Made by a program: the position numbers and the translations under genes. This document shows, piece after piece, positions 44,929 through 56,652 of a DNA stretch of 64,000 bases (positions within the stretch are counted from its first letter, which is position 1; every line of letters starts with the position of its first letter). Under the pieces are notes generated by a model. It was given only the letters and a program-made list of their open reading frames with translations. It was not told the DNA's origin and searched no databases. Source of the DNA: Maratus speciosus (taxonomy: Eukaryota > Arthropoda > Arachnida > Araneae > Salticidae); assembly GCA_963932465.1 (NCBI GenBank), contig OZ010793.1, positions 368,928,459 to 368,992,458 on the forward strand. Direction: 5' to 3'.

Positions 44929-45118
44929 TAGCATTAGCCGTTAAGGATTATACAGATGTCTCTGAACTAATGAGGCAAACTGAAAGGGAAGGTAAATTAC
45001 ATATAAAGAAGTAACTTTGGTTTAGCAATGTGGGATGTGCGCGCTCTGTGATTAAAAGTGCTCGCGTAAAACAAGAAATGCTGAGAAGATAAAAACAAGT
45101 GTTTTATTGACATAACAA

Positions 45119-45255
45119 TTACAGTAAGAGCTTAAATGTGCCACCACCAAAACTATACAGGTCTGGCAGCGTCTAGCAAGTGATTGGCGTAACCTTTCGA
45201 ATATTCCAAGTGTTTCACAAACAACTGCAGCAGCGACTAAAAGCTCAGCAACCAA
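45119..45255 (-). pseudogene. Transposase C-terminal relic, minus copy
   Basis: The minus frame reads IFERLRQSLARRCQTC; after a one-base slip it continues as GGGTFKLLL then stop. The pattern RxSLxRRCQxCIxxGGGHFEHLL-stop is a common end of Tc1/mariner-IS630-like transposases in arthropods. Only the last few dozen codons remain. Confidence 0.7.
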
Positions 45256-45282
45256 GTCCTCACCAGAGTCAATATAGCTGGA

Positions 45283-45369
45283 ATCTTGGAAAGGGTACGG
45301 AAATCACTTGCTAGACGCTGCCAGGCCCGTACCGATGTTCATGCTGGCAAATTTGAACACTTAATGTAA
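45283..45369 (+). pseudogene. Transposase C-terminal relic, plus copy
   Basis: The plus frame reads ILERVRKSLARRCQ then ARTDVHAGKFEHLM and a TAA stop, the same C-terminal motif as the minus copy 30 bp to the left. The two face away from each other, so the element is an inverted fusion of two 3' halves, a plausible route from full transposon to MITE. Confidence 0.72.
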
Positions 45370-45536
45370 TTGTTATATCATTAAAATGCTTTTTTTCATT
45401 TCTTGCGCATTTCTCGTTTTTTGCCAATACTTTTCATTTCCGTCCCCACATTACTATCTCAAAATTGCTTCTTTATGTGTACTTTCCCATCCCTTACATT
45501 CCCCCCTGGCCCATAGTTTCAGAGATACCCTGTATA

Positions 45537-46976
45537 CACTATATGGCCAAAGGTGACAGGCCATTTGCGATTTTAGACGTTTTGTTAAATATCTAGAAAA
45601 ATACTTAAGGAATTAACCTGAAACTCCAGGTGTGTAAACAGTATAGTATAGGTCATATATTTCCGCGAAGATTTTTTCCCGAAACCATATAGGGGACCGT
45701 CAAAAAATAAAAAATAAATGAATATCTTTAGGATAACCTGTCAAAACTAATGTAGCAAAAGCGTTCAAACTGTAGATTATGATTAAATGGCTTATTGTAA
45801 TAATTTGGGTTCATTTTTATGAGGATAGCATGTATACTCGAAGAGAAATTCAGGTTTTCATGAAAACAGTCTCAAATTTTGCCAAGTTTTTTACTTATAA
45901 TTTACAGAGTTCTTAATATAAAAAAAAAAAAGTTGTTTTCAAAAAATATGACAAACAACATTGTACACAATACCCTGCAATCTGAATTAAAATATAGTAA
46001 AAATTGTATGAAAAATGAGCAGGTTTAATAAATAATGTTTCACTGAGCATGCCCGAACGCATTCAAAATATAATGTGCATAATGTGTTAGCTAGACGTAC
46101 AGAGCAACTTTTGTAAAAGTCTCAAAAACATAGCTTAAAAATTCTGAACATTATCGTTGATGGAATAAGCTCAAAACCCGGTGTTCCCAAAAGGAAGCAA
46201 AAAGATGAGGGGCTAAAACATATATACATTGATTAGTGCCAATATAGTATACACAATATTGCACGCACTACTGCATTTGGGTACAACCCCTCATCTTTTT
46301 GTTTCCTTTTGTGAATAACGGATTTTGAGCTTATTTTATGAACGATAATTTTCAGACTTTTCCAACTATGTTTCTGAGACTTTCATAAAAGCTGCTCTAT
46401 ACATTTAGCTAACACATTATGCAAATTATATTTTCATTACATTCGGGCATGCGCAGTGAATCATTATTTAGTAAACCTGCTCATTTTTCATACAGTTTTT
46501 ATTACTTTTTAATTCTGATTGCAGGGTATTGTGCACAATGTTCTTTGTCAAATTTCCTGAAAATAACTTTTTTTTTTTTTTTTTTTTTTTTTGTATTAAG
46601 AACTCTACAAATTATAAGCAAAAAACTTGGCAAAATTTGGAACTCTTTTTATGAAAACTTCAATTTCTCTACGAGTGTAGATGATATCCTCATAAAAATG
46701 AACGTAGTTTATTACAATAACGTACTTAATCATAATCTACAATTTGAACTCTTTTGCCACATTGGTTTTTACAGGGTTATTCAAAAGATATTCGTTCTTT
46801 TTCAATTTGTTGACGGTTCCCTATGGGGATTCAGGAAAACATCCTCACGGAAAAGTATGACCTGTACTATTCTGTTTACACACTTGGGGTTTCAGGATAA
46901 TTCCTTATGCAGTTTTCTAGATATTTAACAAAACGTCTAAAATCGCAAGTGGCCGGTCACCTTTGGCCATATAGTG
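45537..46976. mobile_element. 1440-bp foldback TIR element, TA target (full copy)
   Basis: TA then CACTATATGGCCAAAGGTGA; the right end is TCACCTTTGGCCATATAGTG then TA. Almost the entire element is one inverted repeat with arms near 700 bp meeting at about 46.25 kb (gatgaggggctaaaac / gtacaacccctcatc). It is the longer version of 4010-5158, which has lost the centre. The T-run at 46569-46592 and the A-run at 45921-45931 are mirrored homopolymers. The frame 46419-46928 is arm sequence, not a gene. Confidence 0.92.
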
Positions 46977-46990
46977 TAGGTGTCCTACTA

Positions 46991-47315
46991 CACTGTAAAA
47001 AAACCACTGTAGATTTGCCAGAACAAACTCGATCACAGTGAATGTGCTGTATCTTTCTTTGGTTTCCTACTAAATTAACATGGAAAATACAGTAGTTGCG
47101 TAAAATTAACTGCACAATGTGCTGGCAATTTGGACGCAAAAACAGAAAAGCACAAACTGCTGGCGTCCAAATTGCCAGCACATTTTGCTGTTAATTTTAC
47201 GCAACTACTGTATTTTCCGTGTTAATATAGTCAGGAAACTAAAGAAAGATACAGCACATTCACTGTGATCGAGTTTGTGCGCGAGATGAACAGTACTTTA
47301 TACTGTAAAAATGTC

Positions 47316-47372
<57 letters not shown>

Positions 47373-47375
47373 GCA
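46991..47375. mobile_element. 385-bp foldback MITE, TA target, long T-run
   Basis: TA then CACTGTAAAAAAACCACTG; ends with a T53 run, then ACAGCA and TA. Second copy of 5492-5837 with the same hairpin (gctggcaatttggacgca / tggcgtccaaattgccagc). The extra length is mostly the expanded homopolymer. Starts only 14 bp after the foldback at 45537-46976. Confidence 0.9.
47317..47369. repeat. Poly(T), 53 bp, inside the MITE
   Basis: The corresponding T run in the sister MITE is about 16 bp, so this one has expanded. Confidence 0.93.
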
Positions 47376-47989
47376 TAGAAAGTAGCTCCAATAAACAGTC
47401 GTTTTAGAGAAAAAAAAAACAGAAATATGTATTTCAGCTGTATTTGGAAGTTCTGGGAGAGCACTTTCAGCACCTTTATGGCACTCTATTTTCTTAAGCA
47501 TACATGAATGATATGTAATTGTTTTGTTGTATTTCTTCCTATAACTTTTCTAAAACGGACATTTTCCATTGCCATCTTCTAGTGCGACACCCTCTATAAT
47601 AAAAGACGTTCGTAATAAGAAGATTTTTAAATCTTGCTAAACATAAGGCATAATGCCTTTTAAAGTATATTTAAATTTGTTATATATTTAGATGGTTCTT
47701 AACGTTTCGTTACAAACTCTTTGAATCCATACTATCGTATATAATAAATTTTTAAACCCACTTTCAACGAAAGAGGTTATACATTTCCTTTGTACCTTTT
47801 TACTTTCTTTATATGTATAACCCAAGATACGTGGAATAAAGCTCTTCTATCTTGTGTATGACCATGCTCTTGAACGATGGTTGTTGTTCATACTTTTGAA
47901 CACTTTCCCAGCATAGGTCAAAAGTGTTTATGAATTCGGTTTGTCTGGCCGTATGTCTGTCCAAACTTTAACAAGCATAAATATAGTCG
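47376..47989. other. Non-coding stretch, no gene recognised
   Basis: No protein-like frame; the lysine-run frames come from the poly(T). Confidence 0.5.
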
Positions 47990-48500
47990 GATTGCTATGT
48001 AATTGATTTACGTTATTGAGATTTACTTATGGCATGTTCGGTATAGAAAATGCAGAACTCTGGCATTCATACTTCGTTTACAGTTACAATATGGTGTATG
48101 GGAAAGATTCGTTTGCAAGGTATTTTAATGATTTTACTCTAATTAAAACATATTGAAATTTATAAACATCCCTGAGATGCACTACAAGATGTTTACTATA
48201 GAACAGAGTGTGCATCATTCATATACAGTGACACACAAAAGAGTTCGTTTACAGTACTGTGTATGAGCGATAATGGCTGGAAGTCCGTTTTCAGTTGTGT
48301 TATACTTTTTTAAATGTAACAAAATTTTTGTATATTACTTGGTGTGTACAAATTATATAGATCATATAGTGGGCTGTACCAAAGAATTTGAATACATTTC
48401 CACTTCTTGAAGGAAATTGTTGAAGGGATACTTTCAACGGTATTAGGAGTTTCCTAATTTAACTAAATCTTTGCATAATCTATATGTATATTTCTCATAC
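47990..48500 (+). repeat. Degenerate ~150-bp tandem repeat cluster 2
   Basis: Same unit as 20030-20960: phrases like caaaga(a/g)tt(t/c)g near 48105, 48237 and 48384 are spaced 132-147 bp. They are accompanied by gttttcagttgtgttat, taacaaaatttttgtatat and ggtgtgtacaaatt. Strongly decayed. Confidence 0.6.
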
Positions 48501-51500
48501 GGGGCGCGAAAATTAAGCTGAATTTATAGCTTACCATTTAGCAACGATCACAGCGACGATTCTCAGTGGTTAATTTATGGTCACATGACCCGACCCATTC
48601 AGCAAATCCAGGGAAAATCTCTTTTTAAATACACGCCATTTGATCGATGTATGAAAAGCAATTCTATTGGTTCATTTTACGATGACGAGTGCATTCAGCG
48701 AATCAGCTTTCTGATCAATATTGTCTTTTAGACACAGCAGAAAACGTTTTGTTTACATTTCGTTCACATTATACATAACGTTTCCGTAGTGTTTTTCAAA
48801 GAGTTTTGAATGAATTTAAGCTGTGCTGTGCAATATTATAGGTGAAAGATGAATTTTCATTTGCATTTGTAACGAAGTTTTCCATTCATTTTTTATACTT
48901 TTGAAAACATTCTGGCTAGAGTTCAAGCAAATAGTGGCGAGCGAGCGAAGCGAGCTTGGATCGCGTAGCAGTCCCAATGTGAATTGCGTTGTAATTCACG
49001 GGAGTTGGCAAGCGATAACTAACAGGAGGCTGAGCGCCTTAGTATGGTATATGTGTTACAATTAAAGCGTGGAATCCGTTATTTCATAAAATGCCTAGTT
49101 ATTTCGTGAAATAACTAATCAAGTGGGTTAAAGTTAGTGGATTCTACGATTTAACTATCTTTTTTATAGAATAGCGATTGTCTAACCTTTAAAGTATAAA
49201 GGACGCCACACAAAAGTCGTTTGAACGGGTTATATCGGGTTTTAGTCCTGCATCCTCAGACTGTTGCTAACTGTCATTCAGAGTCCATGTTTGTCGATAT
49301 GTATATTGAACTTGCATAAATTTGTAAACGGTGTATTTATGTTAGCGTTTTTCCTTTTGGATTATTAAGAAATATTTTTGCAATATATATATTTTTAAAA
49401 CAAGGAGTTCTTTAGGAATGAGAGATCAACCAGATACTTTAATTTAAACGAGTAATAATATTTTTAAGTGTACAATGTGTTTATAGGAGATCTGTATTTT
49501 AACCGGATCACACTTAAATCATTAAATAAAGGACATATGGGGATGTGTTCATCCCTTAATTACTGTGATAAAAGTTGTCGCCTCTCTGAGTCAGCTTGAT
49601 CATTAGAGGAATAAAAGGCTAGATAACTCATAGGATACTGTTTCTGTTTTCTGCACAGGACTACTATAATTAAAATTCACCTATTCAGAAGTCTCTAGGG
49701 GTTGTACTAGAGCTCCAAACGAAACAAAATTACACTAGTATTTATAGTTGAATTGCAAATTTCATTTTAAACTAAGAAGTTTTAAAATAAGTATCCAAAA
49801 TTTCAAGTCTTCAACTTAATTTAGGGGCTCAATTAAAAAAAAAAAAGCTTAAAATACACAAGTTAGAGCCCAGAGGGGTAAATCTAAGACTTTTTCAAAA
49901 TTTTATGATTTGTCGTTTGATGTGAGGTGTTCAGCTATAAGCATCCAAAATTTCAGGTCTCCAACATATATAGTTTATATATAGTTTCTGAGAACGGGCT
50001 CTGTGATAGATAGACAGCGGAGTGAGACGAATAGGGTTTCGTCAGAGGAACGAAACCGTAAAAAGCAATAGTCTGTGAGACCGCTAACAGCAGTTAAGAG
50101 TTATTTCAAAATATACATAACATACAATAATACTTTAAACCAAACTGTTAAGGTTATTTGTAAGCTTCAACGCAATTTTGTTTTCAGGAAACATCCGATG
50201 GAATCAATAGGACGATTTTACAATGAAACGAAAATAATGCTCATCTGTATCCCTCAAACTCAAATAACAATATTATTAACAAATAACATTTAAAAAAAAA
50301 TCTCGAGGATAATCACCTTTATCAAAAACGAAAATTGATTATTCGAAAGCCATCCTTTCTAATTGCTGCAGCATAATAAGAAATCCTCAAAACGACCTTT
50401 AAAAACAAAAGGTTTCCCACATTGAAGTCTTCCTACAATAGAATTTCCATAAACAATCCTACTTGTAAATCTATTCACGAAGGAAATCTTTGAAGGCTAG
50501 GACCACTAAATCTTTCCAATACGACCTTTTTACAACACGTCGTGCCATCTTGTAACAGACATTGCTCTTGATAGAGGAGGAGGATGAGGGGAGGTGGAAT
50601 CTTGCATCCTTTTTTTTTCTTTCCTTTTCTATATGAAGCCCTAGGGCAGGGTGAGTCTTGAAGACGGATTTAAAGTGCGAATCGATCACTTTCTTTTGAG
50701 AGAATTGTAAAAAGGTAATAGAACGGAAGGCGTATTTGCTTTATAAGAAGTGAAACGATTACATTATAAGATGATTATTTGAATGAGATAGAATGGAGAA
50801 TTTAGAGAATTTAGTACAAGTGATGTAGTAATTCAAAGGTGTGTCCATATTACAACAACAACAGCAAAAAAAGCATTTTTTGTTATTAACAAAAAAAAAA
50901 AAAAAAAAAAAAAAAAACGATTTTTTTGTTATTTTGCAAAAAGCGACACTTTTTTTTTTTCGAGAAATTATCATTTTAATTGACTGATTTTTTTTTAAAG
51001 GGTTCAAGATTCAAAATTGATAAATAATATTATGAAATTAGGGAATAGTAATGATAATTTAGGTTATCTTGCAATATTTTAAAAAATGAAGGAAATCCAT
51101 TTGATTTTCCGGATCCTGTGAATTCTGACACCATAGAATGAGTTGCACTGAATCCTACAGCTTTTCGCTTTTAAGCTAGAGGCGTTGCTTCTCATCCGCT
51201 GAGGATTTGTTACAAATCCTCAGTTACGTGGTAATATTTATCACAGTTACGGCAATATTGATCACTTATCCTCTGCCATATTTCCTTGCTGATTTCGTTT
51301 GAAAACAGTTTAATAATAGTTTGACTATCAGTCCCGTTGGTCAATTTATACAAAAATCTGTAGGAGTTTTGCGACAGTACCCTGTAAAATACGTGCCTTA
51401 TTTAAACTCGATCAAAATTGTAAAACCCTCCAAAAAACGGCCCCTCGGGATCTGAAAACATATGGAAACACTAACATACACACGGACATACATATAGAAC

Positions 51501-51849
51501 TGGTGTAAACATAAAAAAATATATATCTTTTCCTAAAAAATAAAGATATACTAAAATTTCATAGTCGGCATTTTATCACTATTACAATAGTTTTCTTACG
51601 CTATGTGTTTGTAATGTTAATGTATAACACGATACTGATGTGAAATGTTGTATCAATATTGTTTATTTCAAGTCGTATCATTTTAAAATTTTCAGCGTTT
51701 TTTAAAAATTTAAACCACATTTATTTTTGACAAAAAAAAAAGGGAATTTTTAATTATTTGCGTTTAAAATTTTACATAAAATGCAATAGTTCATTTTTTC
51801 TATTTTCAGAACACGTTTTTTCGGGGAAGTAGTGGGAAGGGGGTAGTGA
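48501..51849. other. Non-coding stretch with scattered repeat-like pieces
   Basis: No gene recognised. A GC-richer island at about 48935-49040 has gcgagcgagcgaagcgagc. 49070-49150 is an imperfect palindrome (gtggaatccgttatttc / aaagttagtggattctac). 49960-50060 has a repeat-like phrase (gtttctgagaacgggctctg). A poly(A) lies at 50889-50917. The open frames here lack domains. Confidence 0.45.
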
Positions 51850-52030
51850 TTAACAATTTAAGTAATAATCGCTATATTAATAACTTATGGTGCGAAAGCA
51901 CAAGGACCCGCGATAGCCGAGATAATGATTTATGGGCCTGCAGCATAAAGAGCTCTGCTAAAATGTGGGATCCAGTTGTAGTGATTGTCGTGCTAATGGC
52001 TACGGTGCGAAGACGCAGGATCCATCTATA

Positions 52031-52951
52031 GGTGGAAACCTCCAGTAACTGACACCTTAAGGATTGTTTCTTGTTCCAATCACTATTACAAAGTTTTAAA
52101 TCTGTTTTATACTTATTTTTATTTTTGAAAGTGTAGTAGAGATTCACTAAAAAATTATTGTTAATAAAATGTTGAAAAAGTATACTTTTATTACTAAAAA
52201 TTACTTTTTTTCATAAATAGGGTCAATAACTCCAGAAACTGATAACATCCCTATTTAACCCATATTGGACCGCTGTCCTATAAATAGGACAGCTAATAAA
52301 ACATTTTTTTAAATAAAATAAGGTAAGGATTTTTTGGATGCATTTTGTCATGACGTCTTTAAAATACATAAAAGTATAACATATAAACAAAAAAACAAGT
52401 AACCAATTAAAATTTAATTGAAATAATTATTTAAAAAATTCTTTAAGAATTGTGATCTTATAATCTAGAATTTTGCCTTTATTATTATCTTTTAGTTGGA
52501 GAAATCATAGAGTATTTTTGTACAACATAAACAGTATTTTTAAAGAAAAATAAAATATTTGCTCATAAAATTAGTTTATGTATGCATTTTATATGTCCTT
52601 ACTATGTGTCCTACTGATATGCCCTGCTTATAGGACAACTAGTTACTTAAAAAATTAAAAACTTTTTTTCAAAATTTTGCTAGTATCTACTTAATTACAC
52701 CATATTAATAACATAATTGAAGTTTCAAAAATTTTCAAAAATATTTAATCGGTTTGGTCCAATATGGGTTAAAAATAAATAAATAAATAAATAAATAAAA
52801 CTTACTAATGCATAAGTTATATCAGTTAAGACAAATAAGTTGCTCCTAGATGACATTACTTTGTAGAATTTCACAGGAAAATGCCTATTTGAGTTAGATT
52901 TTTGCTGAAGTGTCAGTTACTGGTTAGGAGTTAATAACTGGGGTTTCACCA
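52031..52951. mobile_element. TIR element, TA target, hosting a TTAA MITE
   Basis: The left end ggtggaaacctccagtaact pairs with the right end (gtttcaccatag, ccccag; and, further in, gtgtcagttactggtt). Left TA is at 52029-52030; the right edge is within a few bases of 52951 because ATAGTA offers two TAs. The right arm carries an extra copy of the agttactgg segment. The TTAA element 52259-52768 is inserted in it. Confidence 0.7.
52259..52768. mobile_element. 510-bp TTAA-target MITE, perfect 13-bp ends
   Basis: TTAA (52255-52258) then CCCATATTGGACC; the right end is GGTCCAATATGGG then TTAA (52769-52772). The interior has further pairs (gtcctataaataggac near 52.28 kb and cttataggac near 52.63 kb). 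Strongest piggyBac-type MITE in the window; no transposase. An (AAAT)n run follows at 52772-52800. Confidence 0.94.
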
Positions 52952-53604
52952 TAGTAAGAGTTTTAATGATTTATAAGGCGTGAATCACACAGTGCCCCCT
53001 TTAATGCTCGTTGTATCAACAATTAATGGGTGCAAAGCGCTCAGGTCTCTATTATTGTGCTTGGAGTATTACATATTTATGGGCGCGAAGTGCACAGAGC
53101 CCAATTTACGATGATCGTTGTATTTTTTAGACTATTACTTTTTTGTTTATTTTATCCTCGATTCTTCCGAGATTAGCACGGCTAACGATGCTCGTGTCTG
53201 CAAATCTAATATAAAAGAGGTCGTTCATTTTTATAAAAATAAGTATGAAATAATTATCCGGAAAATCCATGATTTTACATATTTTGTTACATACTTCTGG
53301 AATTTTAAGAAGATTTGTTTCCAGGGACGATTATAAATATTTCGTATCTGGAATAAAGAATGCAGTGTAAAATCTGTATTAAACAAACAAATCTGAATTT
53401 TTAACTTTTACACACCTAACTAGGGCCCATTTCATCATATTTTACTCCCAATCTTTAGTTTAGAGAAAGCAATCAATAAAATAGCGAGTTTCTTTTTAGT
53501 GTAATTTTTATGTGTCCGTTTGTGGACATTGGACACGTTTACATTTGATTAAAAAATGCAATGTTGTAATCAGTAGATTAAATAACAAATCAAAAATTAT
53601 AAGG

Positions 53605-54073
53605 CAAACGTGGCAAATGAAGTGCTGTCGTACTATAACTCGTTTTATAAATATTAAGATCTTGGTGCAATAGCTGTTGCACTCTTATGCAGAAATCCAT
53701 GAACAGAAAATTTATTACGTTTATATATATTAAATTCAGTAATACGTAAATAATAGTACTCCATCTTAAATAGCACGTAATCACTATGGCAACCAAGAAT
53801 CATTACCTATCATGGGATGTTATTGAATTAATTACATATGATAGGATTTAACAGAATGAAAAAACTTTTATTAATATCTTTTTAAGTTTTGATTCAATTT
53901 TCAAAAAATTTGAAATATCTCGACAAAATTCTGCAACGATTTACATATATTAAATTTCAAACCATCCGGTTGAGTAGTTTTTGAGCTGTTATATGCGGGC
54001 AGTCGGACAAACAGTCGGGCAAACCAAACGACCACTATAGGTGCTACGCATTTATATAATTACCGAACGCACC
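53605..54073 (+). repeat. Dispersed repeat copy with intact (empty) MITE site
   Basis: Uninterrupted relative of 5405-6140, ending ggtgctacgcatttatat then attaccGAACGCACC like the reversed left end of 2824-3520. At 53681-53690 it preserves the empty TA target used by the MITE in the other copy. Confidence 0.82.
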
Positions 54074-54862
54074 GAATAAAGAAAGTAGTGAGATATTTTT
54101 GAAAGTTTTGTTTTAAAATTTACTCACATGGGGGACTTAAGTTGAAATTTTGTATATTTAAACGAAAACTATTTTTTTAGTAAAAAAGTGGTAAAATTCA
54201 TGTTTATTCCTATATTTTTTGATGCACTGAAAAGCAACGAAACGGTTTTTTTTAACTCATTGCAAGCTAATCTTGAAATTACACGCCAATAAACTTGATA
54301 AACAATTTTACAAACATGAAAGAAGTTAAATAAAAGTATATACAAAATATACACATTTTTGTAAATTTAAACAAAAGATTTTTTAAAAATAAAACCAAAA
54401 ACTTAAAATGTGTTTTTGCGAAAATTTCAAAGTATTCGGATTCCTAAAATATTTAGCATTTTGTGTAAGCGAAAGACAACAACAAACACACCCCCAGAAA
54501 AGGAGGTGTGTTTGTTTTTTACAAAAAATAAATACTAATTGATGTCTGAAGGCTGATATTAGCATATAAGGAAGATTAATGTATTCAGATCAAGTTAAAT
54601 ATTAAGAAGGTGTGTCTTCAATTCCAGCTATCATTTTTCTTTGTTCAACTACTTCTTATCATCCGCTTCAACAGATTAGTTTGTTGCCTATTTAAAATTG
54701 AATAATTTATAGTATTCCTTTCAGATACTAGTAATGATTTAATAGGAAAAATGTCATTAAAAATATTATATCCCTATCAAGGTTTCACTTTGCAGCATTA
54801 CAGCATTAACTAAGATACATTGTTGCTTTTAAACTAGTATGTTCAGAAATTAAAATCCTGTA

Positions 54863-56652
54863 TACTGTGTGTCCACGTATAACCTGACCGATCTTTATTT
54901 TCGCAACTATTAGTCCTAGATGCATACTTCCAATTACAAAAAGGGTTTAAATAAAGTAAAGAATTATTTTTAAAGCGATTTGGGTCAAGAAAAACATTTA
55001 TTAAGAAATTACGAAATTTAAATTTTTATAAGGCCCCCCGGTCCTGTAAGTGATATTTAGTAAAAATTTACTGTGACACTAACAAGTAAGACAAAAAAGT
55101 CCCATTCTTCTAACATTAAAATAGACCGAGTTATGAAACTTTGAAATGCAAGACTTATACCACTTTTTTGCATCTCAAAACAGATGATTTCGGCCATGCT
55201 TTCAGGGGTCGTATATAAAGTACTTAAACTTATTTCAAGATATCTGTGCTTTAAAAGAAATCGTACTACTATTATGATTGATTATAACTTTTATTAGTTA
55301 AGTTTCAGATTAGTTAAAATAATTCTATTTTAACATATGTTTTATTTTGTAAGAATTTGAGGCTATGATTTCTTTTAACAAAAATTACGTTATTTTCATA
55401 AGGTTTTATTTAACTTGCAACTATCGTCTTTCCAGTTTAAAATTTGTACTCGAACTTTAACTCACTTTCAAATGTCCGATCGAAGGTAAATTTTACATAC
55501 TGACTTAAATCGGATGACAATGTAATATTATTATGATTTTCGACACTTATCATCTTATACATACTTATATTAGAGGATAACACAAAAAAATTCGGATAGA
55601 TTACCGTCAACAAATTTAAGAAAGAGTTTTAGATTAGATAACATAAACCTGCTATGGTTGTGTTTTTTAACTTTTATAATTACGTTTCATGTATTTTTTA
55701 ACGCTGAATAAAAACACTTTTAACCATCATGTCAGGATTTTTCTCAAATCGTAAATTTCAAGGTTAAAAAATAGCGAAAAATCTGATACTATAAAATAGA
55801 TGTAAGACTTTTTTATTCATTTTAATTTTATTTAATTCAATAATTTATTCAATTTTTTGGCTTTTAGTGGATTTCTTACAGCTAAACAACTCAGGGGTCC
55901 GATGAGGTTGTGATGGGAGGGGGGATCAATTTTAACTTTGAGCTTTTTAACTTCGAAATTTGCGATTTGGGAAAAATCCTGAAGTGATGATTTAAAATGA
56001 AGGTCATTTTCGGATTCAGCGCTAAAAAATGCACAAGAATTAATTTTCAAAAGCTAAAAAACATAGCACAACCCAAAATTTGAAAGACAGTGTAATTTAA
56101 CAGCATTTTAAAATATGTATCATTTTGTAAAGAATTGAGGCTGTTGTTTTTCATCCTCTTATTTAGCAAAAAATCTGTTATTTTTATCCTCTTAAATGTT
56201 CAGTACAAGTTGTATATTTTGCAGTAATATGTCAGAAGGATTAAAGATTTCAAATTTATATTGCAATGTTAATTTTACTCTCAACCACTTTTTTAATATC
56301 TCTGACGAAATTATATTTCTATTAAATTTGTGAAAGACCGCTAATTTTCAGCAAAAACTATGCTCCAACTTTAAACAGCTATTACTCGGTCAATTTTAAT
56401 CGTACAATAACGGGACTTTTTTGTGTTACTTGCCAGTGTAACAGGAAAATTTTACTAAATATAACTTATAGGACCGGGGGGACTGTATAAAAATTTAGAT
56501 TCTGTAATTCTTCACTAAATTGTTTTTTCGCTTAAAACATTTTTATCGTAACTCTGCATCTAATTTTGACCACTTTTGTGATTGGAAGAATGCATTTAGG
56601 ACCAACGGTTGCGAAAATAAAGGTCTGTCAGGTTATACGTGGGCACCCTGCA
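54863..56652. mobile_element. 1790-bp TIR element, TA target
   Basis: TA then tactgtgtgtccacgtataa; the right end reversed is TA then tgcagggtgcccacgtataa; both continue cctgac(c/a)g. The arms pair further: atgcatacttccaatta / gattggaagaatgcat, ccccccggtcctgtaag / cttataggaccggggg, aagtaagacaaaaaagtccc / gggacttttttgtgttactt. It also contains a direct internal repeat (55328 vs about 56103). No transposase frame. TA target and CAGGGTGxCC ends suggest Tc1/mariner type. Confidence 0.87.

Larger units (their letters stand above)
44953..45532. mobile_element. 580-bp foldback made of two transposase 3' ends
   Basis: TA then CAGATGTCTCTGAACTAATG at the left; the right end reversed is TA then CAGGGTATCTCTGAAACTAT. 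Deeper arms pair: acatataaagaagtaactttg / caaaattgcttctttatgtgt, and attgacataacaattaca / tgtaattgttatatcat. The core holds two divergent copies of the end of one transposase gene (see the two pseudogene entries). Tc1/mariner-IS630 type by TA target and CAGGGT ends. Confidence 0.85.
51850..53130 (+). repeat. atgggcgcgaag repeat array split by a nested element
   Basis: Degenerate units with cores tatggtgcgaaagcaca, acggtgcgaagacgcagg (left, 51850-52028) and atgggtgcaaagcgctcag, atgggcgcgaagtgcacag (right, 52960-53130). Each is preceded by an atcgttgtatt-like phrase. Two elements inserted one inside another separate the halves. The 7.9-kb repeat is related in reverse orientation. Confidence 0.65.

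Noticed and set aside
46419..46928. 169-codon plus frame
   Set aside because: Lies in the right arm of the foldback element; the same arm appears inverted and in the 4-kb copy without an open frame.
47231..47501. Lysine-run frames on the minus strand
   Set aside because: Produced by the 53-bp T homopolymer inside a MITE.
52771..52800. (AAAT)n next to the TTAA MITE as a possible retroposon tail
   Set aside because: No retroposon body adjoins it; it begins exactly at the TTAA duplicate and is better read as a microsatellite.
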